A stretch of 64,000 nt of DNA from Mucilaginibacter ginsenosidivorans (GTDB taxonomy: Bacteria; Bacteroidota; Bacteroidia; Sphingobacteriales; Sphingobacteriaceae), in the NCBI RefSeq assembly GCF_007971025.1, contig NZ_CP042436.1:5084001-5148000 (forward strand), in the 5' to 3' direction. Shown piece after piece: positions 15,102-22,773 of the stretch (the first letter of the stretch is position 1; every line of letters starts with the position of its first letter). The notes under the pieces are model-generated. The model was not told the origin of the DNA. It did not search any database and saw nothing but the letters and a program-made list of their open reading frames with translations. The position numbers and the translations under genes are program-made.

Positions 15102-17480
15102 TTACTCCGAGCGAAGGCTCTTCACCGGGTTGGCCAACGCTGCTTTTACACTCTGGTAGCTTACTGTAAGCAACGTAATTACCATTGCGCCCAGGCAGGC
15201 CACCAAAAATATCCATAGCGAAATATCGGTGTGGTATTTATAGTTCTTCAGCCATCCCGCCAGGAAAAACCACGAAACAGGCGTGGCTATAAGGCACGAT
15301 ATGGTTACCAGCACCACAAAATCCTTCGATAGCATGCCCCACAGGTTAAATACCGAAGCGCCAAGTACCTTTCTTACCCCGATCTCTTTGGTACGCTGTT
15401 CCGCTACGAACGATGCCAGTCCGAACAACCCGAGCGACGAAATAAATATGGCGATAAAAGCCAGTACCGATGCCAGTTTGCCAATACGCTCCTCGTCCGA
15501 AAACTTTTTGGCGTACTCCTCATCTGTAAATTGGTAATCGAATGGGCTGCCGGGGTTATATTTCTTGAATACCCCTCCTATTTTAGTTAAGGCATCGGTT
15601 AGCTTCGCATCGTGTTTGATCTTGATCGTGATCATGTTGGCCCAACCATAATCCATCATAAAAATGGTCGGCTGCACCGGCATATAAGGCGACTGCATCA
15701 CCATATTGTCAATAACTCCCACTACCGTGTAATTCCTGTCATTGAAATGAATGATCTTGCCTACAGGGTCCTTAAAGCCGATCAATTGCAGCGCACTCTG
15801 GTTTAATATCATGCCGGCAGTATCGCTTTTAAAATCCCTTGAAAAATCGCGGCCCTGGCGTATGTGCCAACCTATGGTTTTGCCAAAATCATGCGTTACG
15901 GCAATAGTGCCAAAAAGCGGGTTTGTCGCCGGGTCTTTCCCCTCCCAACTGTAGCCTATGCTGTTGCTGTAAACCGCCGTAGTAGGGCTTGATGATTCGG
16001 CCATATTTTCAACCACACCTGTGTTGAGCAGGTCGTTCCGGATGGCATCGAAATGGCCGAACAGGTCAGGCGTGTTCATCGGTACAGTAATCAATCCCTG
16101 GCGGGTATAGCCTACCGGGCGGTTTTTGGCATACTGTATCTGCTTAAATACGATGATGGTGCCGATTATAATAGTTACCGATATGGAAAACTGCAACACT
16201 ACCAGTATTTGCCGCGGTAACGCGGCCAGCTTACCTGCCTTAAAGGTTCCTTTAAGTACCTTCACAGGGTTAAATCCTGAAAGGTAAAATGCAGGATAGC
16301 TTCCCGAAACGATACCTGTAAATAAAGTAAATAAGATAACGATCAGCCAGAACACCGGGTTGGCCCACGGTATCGACATCGATTTATCGGCTATCGAATT
16401 GAATACCGGCAGCGACAGCAGCGTCACCACTATAGCCAGCACCAAAGCCAACCCGGCCATCAGGACCGATTCGCTTAAAAACTGCGCGATCAATTGCTTC
16501 CGCATCGAACCTATCGCCTTGCGTATACCCACTTCTTTGGCCCTTTTTTCCGATCGGGCCGTACTCAGGTTCATAAAGTTGATACAGGCCAGCATTAGTA
16601 CAAACACGCCGATGATACCAAAAAGCCAGATATATTGTATGCGCCCGCCCTTTATTTTGCCGTTCTCAAAATCGCTGTACAATCTCCACTTATCCATCGG
16701 GTGCAGCAGCAGGTGTTCGTTCCCTTCTGACCTTTTCACATATTTTTGGGTTATCAGTTCGATCTTGGCCGAAGTTTTTGCCATGTCCACATGATCGTTC
16801 ATCTCCACAAATATCTGGAAGCTGTGGTTGTCCCACTGGGTAGCGGCCCGTTTGAACCAGTTCTCGGTGGTCATATATTTATCCCACGACATCAGGATGT
16901 ACGTGTCATTGAAAGTCGAATTTTTGGCAATATCCTCGTAAATACCGGCTACCTTGAAATCGAATTTATTGTTAACGCGCACGGTTTTGCCCATGGGGTT
17001 GGCATCGCCGAAAATCGCCTTTGCAACATTCTGGCTCAGCATCATCGATGAAGGGTCGGTAAGCGCATTGATGTTGCCATCGATCATGTGCAACCCCATC
17101 ATCTTTGGAAAATCCGGCTGCACCCACATTCCCGTCCTGGTCAGTTTCTTTTCGCCTACACCCAGCACAAAACCAAAATTCCAGGAAGTAAGCGTTACAT
17201 ATTTAAAATCCGATGTATACTTGTTTTTCAATTCGGCGCCAAGCGGGATAGCCATAGCATTTCCTGTACCCGTCTCGTGATTAAAAGTTTGGGTGACCAT
17301 CACCTGCGCTATCTTTTCATGATCGGCGTGATAATGGTTGAACGTCAGTTCGTCGTACATCCAAAACCCGATGAGCATAGCTACTGCCATGCCGCAAGCC
17401 AAACCTAAAACATTGATAGACGAATACACCTTGCTTTTAAGCAGGTTGCGCCAGGCTATTTTGAAGTAGTTCTTGATCAT
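15102..17480 (-). CDS. MacB/FtsX-type ABC permease, orphan copy
   Basis: 792 residues. N-terminal signature IKNYFKIAWRNLLKSKVYSSIN and first span, a large periplasmic MacB_PCD domain, then FtsX-type spans (near 285-430). A second periplasmic domain and three C-terminal spans end in the ANPVKSLRSE tail. Double-length permeases of this type are thought to work with a MacB-like ATPase in export or mechanotransmission across the envelope. None is near, and the gene is alone. It is a close relative of those at 50807-64000. Confidence 0.9.
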   Translation of the reverse strand: MIKNYFKIAWRNLLKSKVYSSINVLGLACGMAVAMLIGFWMYDELTFNHYHADHEKIAQVMVTQTFNHETGTGNAMAIPLGAELKNKYTSDFKYVTLTSWNFGFVLGVGEKKLTRTGMWVQPDFPKMMGLHMIDGNINALTDPSSMMLSQNVAKAIFGDANPMGKTVRVNNKFDFKVAGIYEDIAKNSTFNDTYILMSWDKYMTTENWFKRAATQWDNHSFQIFVEMNDHVDMAKTSAKIELITQKYVKRSEGNEHLLLHPMDKWRLYSDFENGKIKGGRIQYIWLFGIIGVFVLMLACINFMNLSTARSEKRAKEVGIRKAIGSMRKQLIAQFLSESVLMAGLALVLAIVVTLLSLPVFNSIADKSMSIPWANPVFWLIVILFTLFTGIVSGSYPAFYLSGFNPVKVLKGTFKAGKLAALPRQILVVLQFSISVTIIIGTIIVFKQIQYAKNRPVGYTRQGLITVPMNTPDLFGHFDAIRNDLLNTGVVENMAESSSPTTAVYSNSIGYSWEGKDPATNPLFGTIAVTHDFGKTIGWHIRQGRDFSRDFKSDTAGMILNQSALQLIGFKDPVGKIIHFNDRNYTVVGVIDNMVMQSPYMPVQPTIFMMDYGWANMITIKIKHDAKLTDALTKIGGVFKKYNPGSPFDYQFTDEEYAKKFSDEERIGKLASVLAFIAIFISSLGLFGLASFVAEQRTKEIGVRKVLGASVFNLWGMLSKDFVVLVTISCLIATPVSWFFLAGWLKNYKYHTDISLWIFLVACLGAMVITLLTVSYQSVKAALANPVKSLRSE

Positions 17481-18053
17481 ATCCCAAAACTTTGATGATT
17501 ATATTCTAAAAGACGCCCCCGGGCTGGTCAACGTTGCAGGAAATACTTTTTATTTTACATTTTCCACGGTTATTGGCGAAAGGAACGGCGAATCAATCTC
17601 CCGGCTAGCCAACACTCTCCGCCCGTCATTGCCAGCCTGTCCGGCAGGCAGGCGGGAAGCGAAGCGACGAAGCAATCCCCCAGCTAACCGATATTCCTGT
17701 ATATTATTAAAAGCAACAAAGCAATGTCTCGCCCGACCAACACCCCCGCCCGTCATTGCGAGAAACGTAGCGACGAAGCAATCTCCCGGCTAAGCGGCAT
17801 TCCCCGCCTGTCATTGCCAGCCTGTCCGGCAGGCAGGCGGGAAGCGTAGCGACGAAGCAATCTCCCGGCTAGCCAACACTCTCCGCCCGTCATTGCCAGC
17901 CTGTCCGGCAGGCAGGCGGGAAGCGTAGCGACGAAGCAATCTCCCGGCTAGCCAACATTCCCGGCCGGTCATTGTAAGACACGGTCCCTACAGTTGTGGC
18001 AGCCAAATTTTGCCGGTCAAAGGACCACAATCTTTTTTTGAGTAATTTGCCAT
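17481..18053. other. 573-bp gene-free region made largely of palindromic repeats
   Basis: Between the permease start and the GIY-YIG gene. 17481-17600 shows nothing recognisable; 17624-17965 is the repeat array described separately. 17966-18053 holds a decayed repeat end (GGTCATTGTAAGAC) and a TGTGG...CCACA stem enclosing GGTCAAAGGACC just before the nuclease gene. The open frames here are repeat-derived. Confidence 0.75.
17624..17965 (+). repeat. Array of four CGTCATTGC...GAAGCAATC repeats
   Basis: Units begin at 17624, 17751, 17809 and 17888. Each reads CGTCATTGC (one with TGTCATTGC) and, after a variable middle, GCGACGAAGCAATC. The last two are a 79-bp tandem. Units 1, 3 and 4 carry the same GC-rich palindrome (CCTGTCCGGCAGG core) between ATTGC and GAAGCG; unit 2 lacks it. 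A partial unit end (AATCAATCTCCCGGCTAGCC) precedes at 17591. An inverted unit lies beyond the nuclease gene at 18382-18409. Confidence 0.85.
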
Positions 18054-18359
18054 ATGGTATTCCAACAGGGCGGCTGCGTTTACATCATGACCAACCCATA
18101 TCATAATGTACTTTATGTCGGCGTTACGTCCAATCTCATAGCGCGTGCCTGGGACCATAAGAATAAAACATACCCTGGCAGTTTTACAGCGAAATACAAT
18201 TGCAATAAACTTATATACTATCAGTTTTATCCCAGGATCGAAGAAGCCATAGCAGCAGAAAAAACATTAAAGGGCAGTAATCGGAAAAAGAAAGAGAGCC
18301 TGGCTATCTCATTAAATCCCGACTGGAAGGATCTATATGATGACATTATAAAAGAATGA
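18054..18359 (+). CDS. Single-domain GIY-YIG endonuclease
   Basis: 101 residues, the size of the UPF0213/GIY-YIG minimal proteins. The GIY part is VYI (9-11) in GGCVYIMTN, the YIG part is YVG (21-23) in LYVGVTSN. The conserved Arg31 and His35 follow (RAWDHK), and Glu69 in EEAIAAEK is the expected metal-binding Glu. The C-terminal LNPDWKDLYD motif is also typical. The start at 18054 is needed to keep the first strand. It is flanked upstream by direct and downstream by inverted copies of the CGTCATTGC...GCAATC repeat, which suggests the protein acts on that DNA; this link is inference. Confidence 0.88.
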   Translation: MVFQQGGCVYIMTNPYHNVLYVGVTSNLIARAWDHKNKTYPGSFTAKYNCNKLIYYQFYPRIEEAIAAEKTLKGSNRKKKESLAISLNPDWKDLYDDIIKE

Positions 18360-18381
18360 GTTCTGCTTGATTTGCTTAAAG

Positions 18382-18409
18382 GGAGATTGCTTCGTTCCTC
18401 GCAATGACG
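18382..18409 (-). repeat. Inverted copy of the CGTCATTGC repeat after the GIY-YIG gene
   Basis: Minus-strand reading gives CGTCATTGCGAGGAACG and then AAGCAATCTCC, the same ends as the array at 17624-17965, in opposite orientation and without the GC insert. Together with GGTCATTG at 17967 it encloses a segment of about 440 bp with the nuclease gene inside. Confidence 0.8.
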
Positions 18410-18430
18410 TGGTGGGTTATCGTTCAAAAC

Positions 18431-18458
18431 AAAAAAGCCACCCGTTTCCGGATGGCTT
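18431..18458 (-). terminator. Rho-independent terminator of the str operon
   Basis: On the minus strand AAGCCATCCG, tetraloop GAAA, CGGGTGGCTT (one G-U pair) is followed by a run of U. The stem is 10 bp with a GNRA loop. It lies about 50 bp after the rpsJ stop, so transcription of rpsL-rpsG-fusA-rpsJ should end here and not run on to rplC. Confidence 0.88.
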
Positions 18459-18508
18459 AATATGATGATCGTCTTGAATCTTGTCTTTTGACTCCTGGTT
18501 CTATAAAC

Positions 18509-18814
18509 TCACACCTTGATCTCAACTTCAACGCCGCTTGGCAATTCAAGCTTCATCAAAGCGTCAACAGTTTTTGAGTTGGAGCTGTAGATATCCAGCA
18601 ACCTCTTGTAAGAGCAAAGCTGGAACTGCTCGCGTGCCTTTTTGTTTACGTGCGGCGAACGCAGTACAGTAAACACTTTCTTTTCAGTTGGCAGCGGAAG
18701 CGGTCCGCTAACTACAGCGCCCGTAGGCTTTACTGTCTTTACGATCTTCTCGGCTGATTTATCAACCAGGTTGTAATCGTAGGATTTTAATTTAATTCTG
18801 ATCCTTTGGCTCAT
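18509..18814 (-). CDS. rpsJ: 30S ribosomal protein S10 (uS10), separated from rplC
   Basis: Head protein of the small subunit, also the antitermination factor NusE. 101 residues: MSQRIRIKLKSYDYNLVDKSAEKIV, then GPLPLPTEKKVFTVLRSPHVNKKAREQF, the family signature, ending LPSGVEVEIKV. It is the last gene of the str unit here, 162 bp after fusA, with a terminator downstream. Its usual partner rplC is 11 kb away. The spacer toward the terminator holds TCTTGAATCTTGTC-like simple repeats (about 18474-18500). Confidence 0.98.
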   Translation of the reverse strand: MSQRIRIKLKSYDYNLVDKSAEKIVKTVKPTGAVVSGPLPLPTEKKVFTVLRSPHVNKKAREQFQLCSYKRLLDIYSSNSKTVDALMKLELPSGVEVEIKV

Positions 18815-18831
18815 TTTTGTTTTTGTTGTGG

Positions 18832-18969
18832 GATTTCACCGATTTAATGATGATTTCGCCGATTTGTTAATAGACCACCCTAAGAGCTATTTATTAGGAA
18901 ATGATCCTGTTGATTATTTATTAGATTACACCGATGATCTGTGGAATCACAAACTGATCGGTGTTATCA
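18832..18969. repeat. ATCGGTGTAATC-family repeats between rpsJ and fusA
   Basis: Degenerate copies of GATTACACCGATTT (GATTTCACCGATTT, GATTTCGCCGATTT, GATTACACCGATGA) and one inverted copy (CTGATCGGTGTTATCA) fill most of the spacer. The same motif family lies upstream of fusA, at 23306-23375 and at 38895-38929. Confidence 0.7.
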
Positions 18970-18976
18970 TATTTTA

Positions 18977-21094
18977 TTACTCTACGTCTACAGTACCTTT
19001 TTTGCGGCCCTTGTTTTTAGCTATAACTTCTTCCTGTACGTTACGCGGTGCTTCAGCGTAATGGTCAAACTCCATGGTTGAAGTTGCACGGCCAGAAGTG
19101 ATGGTACGCAACTGGGTTACATAACCAAACATTTCAGAAAGCGGCACCATAGCTTTGATCACCTGCGAACCGGCACGGGTATCCATACCCTGCAGCTGGC
19201 CACGACGACGGTTCATGTCACCGATAACATCACCCATGTTTTCTTCAGGGGTCAATATCTCGATCTTCATGATCGGTTCCAGCAGTACTGGTTTACATTT
19301 TGGCAATGCCTCGCGGTAAGCCGAACGGGCTGCAATTTCAAAAGATAATGCATCCGAATCGACCGCGTGGAACGAACCATCGATCAACCTTACTTTTAAG
19401 CTGGTTAACGGATAGCCTGCCAGTACACCATTGTCCATAGCGGCTTTAAAGCCCTTCTCAACAGATGGGATAAACTCGCGCGGGATAGAACCACCAACAA
19501 TCTCGTTCACAAACTGTAAACCTTCTTTGTTGTCGTCCGTCGGAGAAATAACCACCTGGATGTCGGCAAATTTACCACGACCACCGGTTTGTTTCTTGTA
19601 AGTTTCACGATGCTGGGTTGTACCGGTGATAGCTTCTTTGTAAGCTACCTGTGGCGCGCCCTGGTTTACTTCCACTTTAAATTCGCGGCGTAAACGGTCC
19701 ATGATAATATCCAGGTGAAGCTCGCCCATACCCGAGATCACAGTCTGACCTGTATCCTGGTCGGTTTGTACACGGAACGTTGGATCCTCTTCGGCCAGTT
19801 TACCTAAGGCGATACCTAACTTGTCAACGTCGGCCTGTGTTTTTGGCTCAATTGCCAAACCAATAACCGGGTCAGGGAAGTTCATCGACTCCAGTATGAT
19901 GTGACGTTTTTCATCGCACAAAGTATCACCGGTCTTAATATCCTTAAAGCCTACTACTGCTGCAATATCACCTGCCCCCACGTTAGGGATAGGGTTTTGC
20001 TTGTTAGCGTGCATCTGGAATATACGCGATATACGTTCCTTGTTTTCAGAACGGGTATTGTAAACATACGAACCGGCATCCAGGTTACCCGAGTAAACAC
20101 GGATAAAGCACAAACGGCCCACAAACGGGTCGGTAGCTATCTTGAACGCCAATGCTGCAAACGGTTCTTTTACATCCGGTTTAACCAATATTTCTTCTTC
20201 AGTATCCGGGTTATGACCGATAACACCTTTTGAATCCAAAGGTGAAGGCATCAGTTCCATCACATAATCAAGCATGGTTTGTACACCCTTGTTCTTAAAT
20301 GATGAACCGCAGGTCATCGGAACTATCTTGCCGGCCAAAGTAGCCTGGCGTAAAGCGTCAAGCACTTCGCGCTCGGTGATAGTCGTCGGATCTTCGAAGA
20401 ATTTCTCCATCAGTCCGTCATCAAACTCAGCTACAGCTTCCAGTAATTTTTCTCTCCACTCGGTAGCTTCTTCTACCATATCATCCGGGATAGGCACCTC
20501 GGTAAAGGTCATACCTTTATCATGCTCGTTCCAAACCACACCACGGAAGTTGATCAGGTCGACCACGCCTTTGAAGTTATCTTCGGCGCCGATAGGCAAC
20601 TGCAGCGGAATGGCGGTACTGCCCAGCATCTCTTTAACCTGTTTTACCACGTTTAAGAAATCGGCACCTGACCGGTCCATTTTGTTAACGAAACCGATAC
20701 GCGGTACGTTGTAGTTGTTAGCCAAACGCCAGTTGGTTTCCGACTGCGGCTCAACGCCGTCAACAGCCGAGAACAGGAACACCAAACCATCCAGTACACG
20801 CAGCGAACGGTTTACCTCAACGGTAAAGTCCACGTGCCCCGGGGTATCAATAATGTTGATGTGGTAGTTATGGCCACGGTATTTCCAGTTAACTGTGGTA
20901 GCAGCCGAAGTAATGGTAATACCACGCTCCTGCTCCTGCGCCATCCAGTCCATGGTAGCTGCACCCTCGTGCACCTCGCCTATCTTGTGGCTAACGCCCG
21001 AATAGTAAAGGATACGCTCGGTAGTAGTGGTTTTACCGGCATCAATGTGCGCGGCAATACCGATATTTCTTGTATATTTTAAGTCTCTTGACAT
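18977..21094 (-). CDS. fusA: Elongation factor G
   Basis: Translational GTPase driving translocation and, with RRF, ribosome recycling. 705 residues. P-loop AHIDAGKTTTTER at about 15-27, switch II DTPGHVDF at about 86-93, and NKMDRSGADF (NKxD) at about 140. Domains II to V follow, with GGSIPREFIPSVEKGF in domain IV. The sequence ends with a Lys-rich KNKGRKKGTVDVE. It lies between rpsG and rpsJ in the usual str order, with repeat-filled spacers on both sides. Confidence 0.98.
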   Translation of the reverse strand: MSRDLKYTRNIGIAAHIDAGKTTTTERILYYSGVSHKIGEVHEGAATMDWMAQEQERGITITSAATTVNWKYRGHNYHINIIDTPGHVDFTVEVNRSLRVLDGLVFLFSAVDGVEPQSETNWRLANNYNVPRIGFVNKMDRSGADFLNVVKQVKEMLGSTAIPLQLPIGAEDNFKGVVDLINFRGVVWNEHDKGMTFTEVPIPDDMVEEATEWREKLLEAVAEFDDGLMEKFFEDPTTITEREVLDALRQATLAGKIVPMTCGSSFKNKGVQTMLDYVMELMPSPLDSKGVIGHNPDTEEEILVKPDVKEPFAALAFKIATDPFVGRLCFIRVYSGNLDAGSYVYNTRSENKERISRIFQMHANKQNPIPNVGAGDIAAVVGFKDIKTGDTLCDEKRHIILESMNFPDPVIGLAIEPKTQADVDKLGIALGKLAEEDPTFRVQTDQDTGQTVISGMGELHLDIIMDRLRREFKVEVNQGAPQVAYKEAITGTTQHRETYKKQTGGRGKFADIQVVISPTDDNKEGLQFVNEIVGGSIPREFIPSVEKGFKAAMDNGVLAGYPLTSLKVRLIDGSFHAVDSDALSFEIAARSAYREALPKCKPVLLEPIMKIEILTPEENMGDVIGDMNRRRGQLQGMDTRAGSQVIKAMVPLSEMFGYVTQLRTITSGRATSTMEFDHYAEAPRNVQEEVIAKNKGRKKGTVDVE

Positions 21095-21107
21095 ATTTTT
21101 TATTTTT

Positions 21108-21193
21108 TGGATACCACCGATTATTATTTGTGATTACACCGATTTGTAATTTTAACAAAATCGGTGTAATCGTATTATTAAATCAGTGTAATC
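21108..21193. repeat. ATCGGTGTAATC inverted repeat between fusA and rpsG
   Basis: GATTACACCGATTT at 21132-21145 and its exact complement AAATCGGTGTAATC at 21158-21171 form a perfect 14-bp stem with a 12-base loop. A third copy with one change (AAATCAGTGTAATC) is at 21180-21193, next to the rpsG stop, and a partial copy (ACCACCGATTATT) lies near 21114. Confidence 0.8.
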
Positions 21194-21198
21194 AAATG

Positions 21199-21666
21199 TT
21201 AGAAGCGGAAGTGTGAAAACGCCTTGTTGGCTTCAGCCATCTTGTGCGTATCTTCCTTCTTTTTCACTGCTGCACCTTCACCTTTTGAAGCAGAGATGAT
21301 CTCGCCTGCCAGTTTCTCGTGCATGGTTTTTTCGCCACGGCGACGGGCATAAGTGATCAGCCATTTCATACCCAAAGCAACTTTACGTTCAGGGCGAACT
21401 TCTGTAGGCACCTGGAAGTTTGCACCACCTACACGGCGACTTTTTACTTCAACAGCAGGCATTACATTGTTCAGCGCTTTTTTCCAGGTATCCAGGCCGT
21501 TTTCGCTGGTTTTCTTTTCAACTATTTCAACAGCATCGTAAAATATCGAGTATGCGGTCGATTTCTTTCCGTCATACATCATGTTATTTACAAACCTTGT
21601 TACCAAAGTATCATTGAACTTTGGATCAGGAAGGATAATTCTCTTTTTTGGTTTCGACTTTCTCAT
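21199..21666 (-). CDS. rpsG: 30S ribosomal protein S7 (uS7)
   Basis: Primary 16S rRNA-binding protein that organises the head; a translational repressor of the str operon in E. coli. 155 residues: MRKSKPKKRIILPDPKFND, VEVKSRRVGGANFQVPTEV (family signature, about 74-92), and a C-terminal KMAEANKAFSHFRF. The start is preceded by a strong AAGGAGG 9 bases upstream. It lies 18 bp after rpsL. Confidence 0.98.
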   Translation of the reverse strand: MRKSKPKKRIILPDPKFNDTLVTRFVNNMMYDGKKSTAYSIFYDAVEIVEKKTSENGLDTWKKALNNVMPAVEVKSRRVGGANFQVPTEVRPERKVALGMKWLITYARRRGEKTMHEKLAGEIISASKGEGAAVKKKEDTHKMAEANKAFSHFRF

Positions 21667-21675
21667 TGTTACTAT

Positions 21676-21682
21676 CCTCCTT
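21676..21682 (-). promoter_or_regulatory. Shine-Dalgarno site of rpsG
   Basis: AAGGAGG on the minus strand, followed by ATAGTAACA and the rpsG ATG. Neither rpsL upstream nor fusA downstream has one. Confidence 0.75.
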
Positions 21683-21684
21683 AA

Positions 21685-22098
21685 TTATTTCTTTTTACCT
21701 TTTGCAGGTGCGGCTGCTGCCTGGCCTGGTTTTGGACGTTTAGTACCATATTTACTTCTGCGCTGGTTACGGCCGTTAACACCCGAGGTATCCAGTGCAC
21801 CACGAATGATGTGGTAACGTACACCCGGTAAGTCTTTCACACGTCCGCCACGGATCAACACGATAGAGTGTTCCTGTAAGTTGTGGCCTTCACCTGGGAT
21901 GTAGGCATTCACTTCTTTTCCGTTTGTAAGGCGCACACGGGCAACTTTACGCATTGCTGAGTTTGGTTTCTTAGGGGTAGTGGTATACACTCTCGTGCAC
22001 ACTCCTCTTCGCTGTGGACAGCTGTCCAACGCTGGCGACTTACTCTTGTCAACCAGAGCTACTCTACCTTTTCTAACTAATTGCTGAATAGTAGGCAT
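21685..22098 (-). CDS. rpsL: 30S ribosomal protein S12 (uS12)
   Basis: Decoding-centre protein, first gene of the str unit. 137 residues with a short Ala/Lys-rich tail after position 123. The decoding loops TPKKPNSAMRK (41-51) and GGRVKDLPGVRYH (84-96) are intact and carry Lys at the positions where streptomycin-resistance changes occur, so the sequence looks wild type. A promoter lies 47-78 bases upstream of the ATG. Confidence 0.98.
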   Translation of the reverse strand: MPTIQQLVRKGRVALVDKSKSPALDSCPQRRGVCTRVYTTTPKKPNSAMRKVARVRLTNGKEVNAYIPGEGHNLQEHSIVLIRGGRVKDLPGVRYHIIRGALDTSGVNGRNQRRSKYGTKRPKPGQAAAAPAKGKKK

Positions 22099-22144
22099 TC
22101 TTGCTTTTTTTTCTTTTACAGTTTTATCCTTATTTTAAGGACTG

Positions 22145-22176
22145 CAAAAGTACGGACTTATTTTTTGATTTTCAAG
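22145..22176 (-). promoter_or_regulatory. Promoter of the str operon
   Basis: Minus strand: CTTG (22176-22173), 20 bases, TACTTTTG (22152-22145), a full match to the TAnnTTTG -7 element with a 3-of-4 match at -33. The predicted leader before rpsL is about 40 bases. Confidence 0.65.
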
Positions 22177-22225
22177 TGCTTGGTTCAAAAAGTTTTCTGT
22201 ACAGGTAAAAGGCTGTAAAAGTTGC

Positions 22226-22320
22226 TGTTGGGTTGCCGATACGGGCGTTCCCTTCGTCCCTCAGGGTCACGCTTTCCGCTTATACTGCGCAGGCCTTAAT
22301 CACATAGCCGGTATCCGCTG
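22226..22320. repeat. Probable degenerate intergenic repeat
   Basis: Contains CGGGCGTTCCCTTCG, then TCCCTCAGGGTCACGCTTTC, a wording that recurs in intergenic DNA of this group in my experience. No second copy is in this window and no frame is open, so the call is tentative. Confidence 0.35.
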
Positions 22321-22371
22321 CAATCGTTAACGCAAATTATCCAGATGGGGCGGGGTAAAGTGATCCCTGGT

Positions 22372-22608
22372 TTACATGTAGTACCTGGAAAAAGCAGTTT
22401 CTATATCGATGGATTCTGCATTTTGTTCATGCAACAGGTAATCTATCAATTCTGCATCGGTAGCCTTACGGCCAATGCCTTTTGCCATAGCCGATGAATT
22501 CAGTTCTTTAAAGTCCTGGGTTACCGTTTGCAAACAAAGCTCTTCTGCAAACCTGATGAGCAAGTCTGTTTTTTTATCAGAATCCGATTTAATAATTAAT
22601 GTGGTCAT
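22372..22608 (-). CDS. Small protein of unknown function, antitoxin-like
   Basis: 78 residues: MTTLIIKSDSDKKTDLLIRF, then a helical middle with LCLQTVTQDFKELNSSAMAKGIGRKATDAELIDYLL and a final ETAFSRYYM. The short beta start followed by acidic helices resembles small antitoxin-like Bacteroidota proteins, but no toxin gene is beside it. TAACTTTG, a -7-like element, ends 5 bases before the ATG. Function not assigned. Confidence 0.6.
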   Translation of the reverse strand: MTTLIIKSDSDKKTDLLIRFAEELCLQTVTQDFKELNSSAMAKGIGRKATDAELIDYLLHEQNAESIDIETAFSRYYM

Positions 22609-22773
22609 TATTCAAAGTTAACGTTTTTCTGCCGAAAATAAATTGTGTTGCCCGCAGCCCTGCGTTACAAAGCTCGTCTCAACCGTAGGACTTGGGGTGA
22701 GGCCAAAAAAGTGATTTAAACACACATATAATACACCATAGTTCGGTAATTTTGATAAAAACCACCATCCAAA

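Noticed and set aside
17473..17793. Plus- and minus-strand frames within the repeat array
   Set aside because: They are translations of the palindromic repeat and the GC insert (Cys-Pro-Ala-Gly-Arg-Arg-type stretches), not genes.
17624..17965. CRISPR array
   Set aside because: Units are directly repeated, but the intervals between them are not unique spacers of even length (58, 79 and 127 bp steps), units are palindromic, and no cas genes are near.
18828..19061. Plus-strand frame of 77 codons between rpsJ and fusA
   Set aside because: It is made of the ATCGGTGTAATC-family repeats and runs into the antisense of the fusA C-terminus; no protein-like features.
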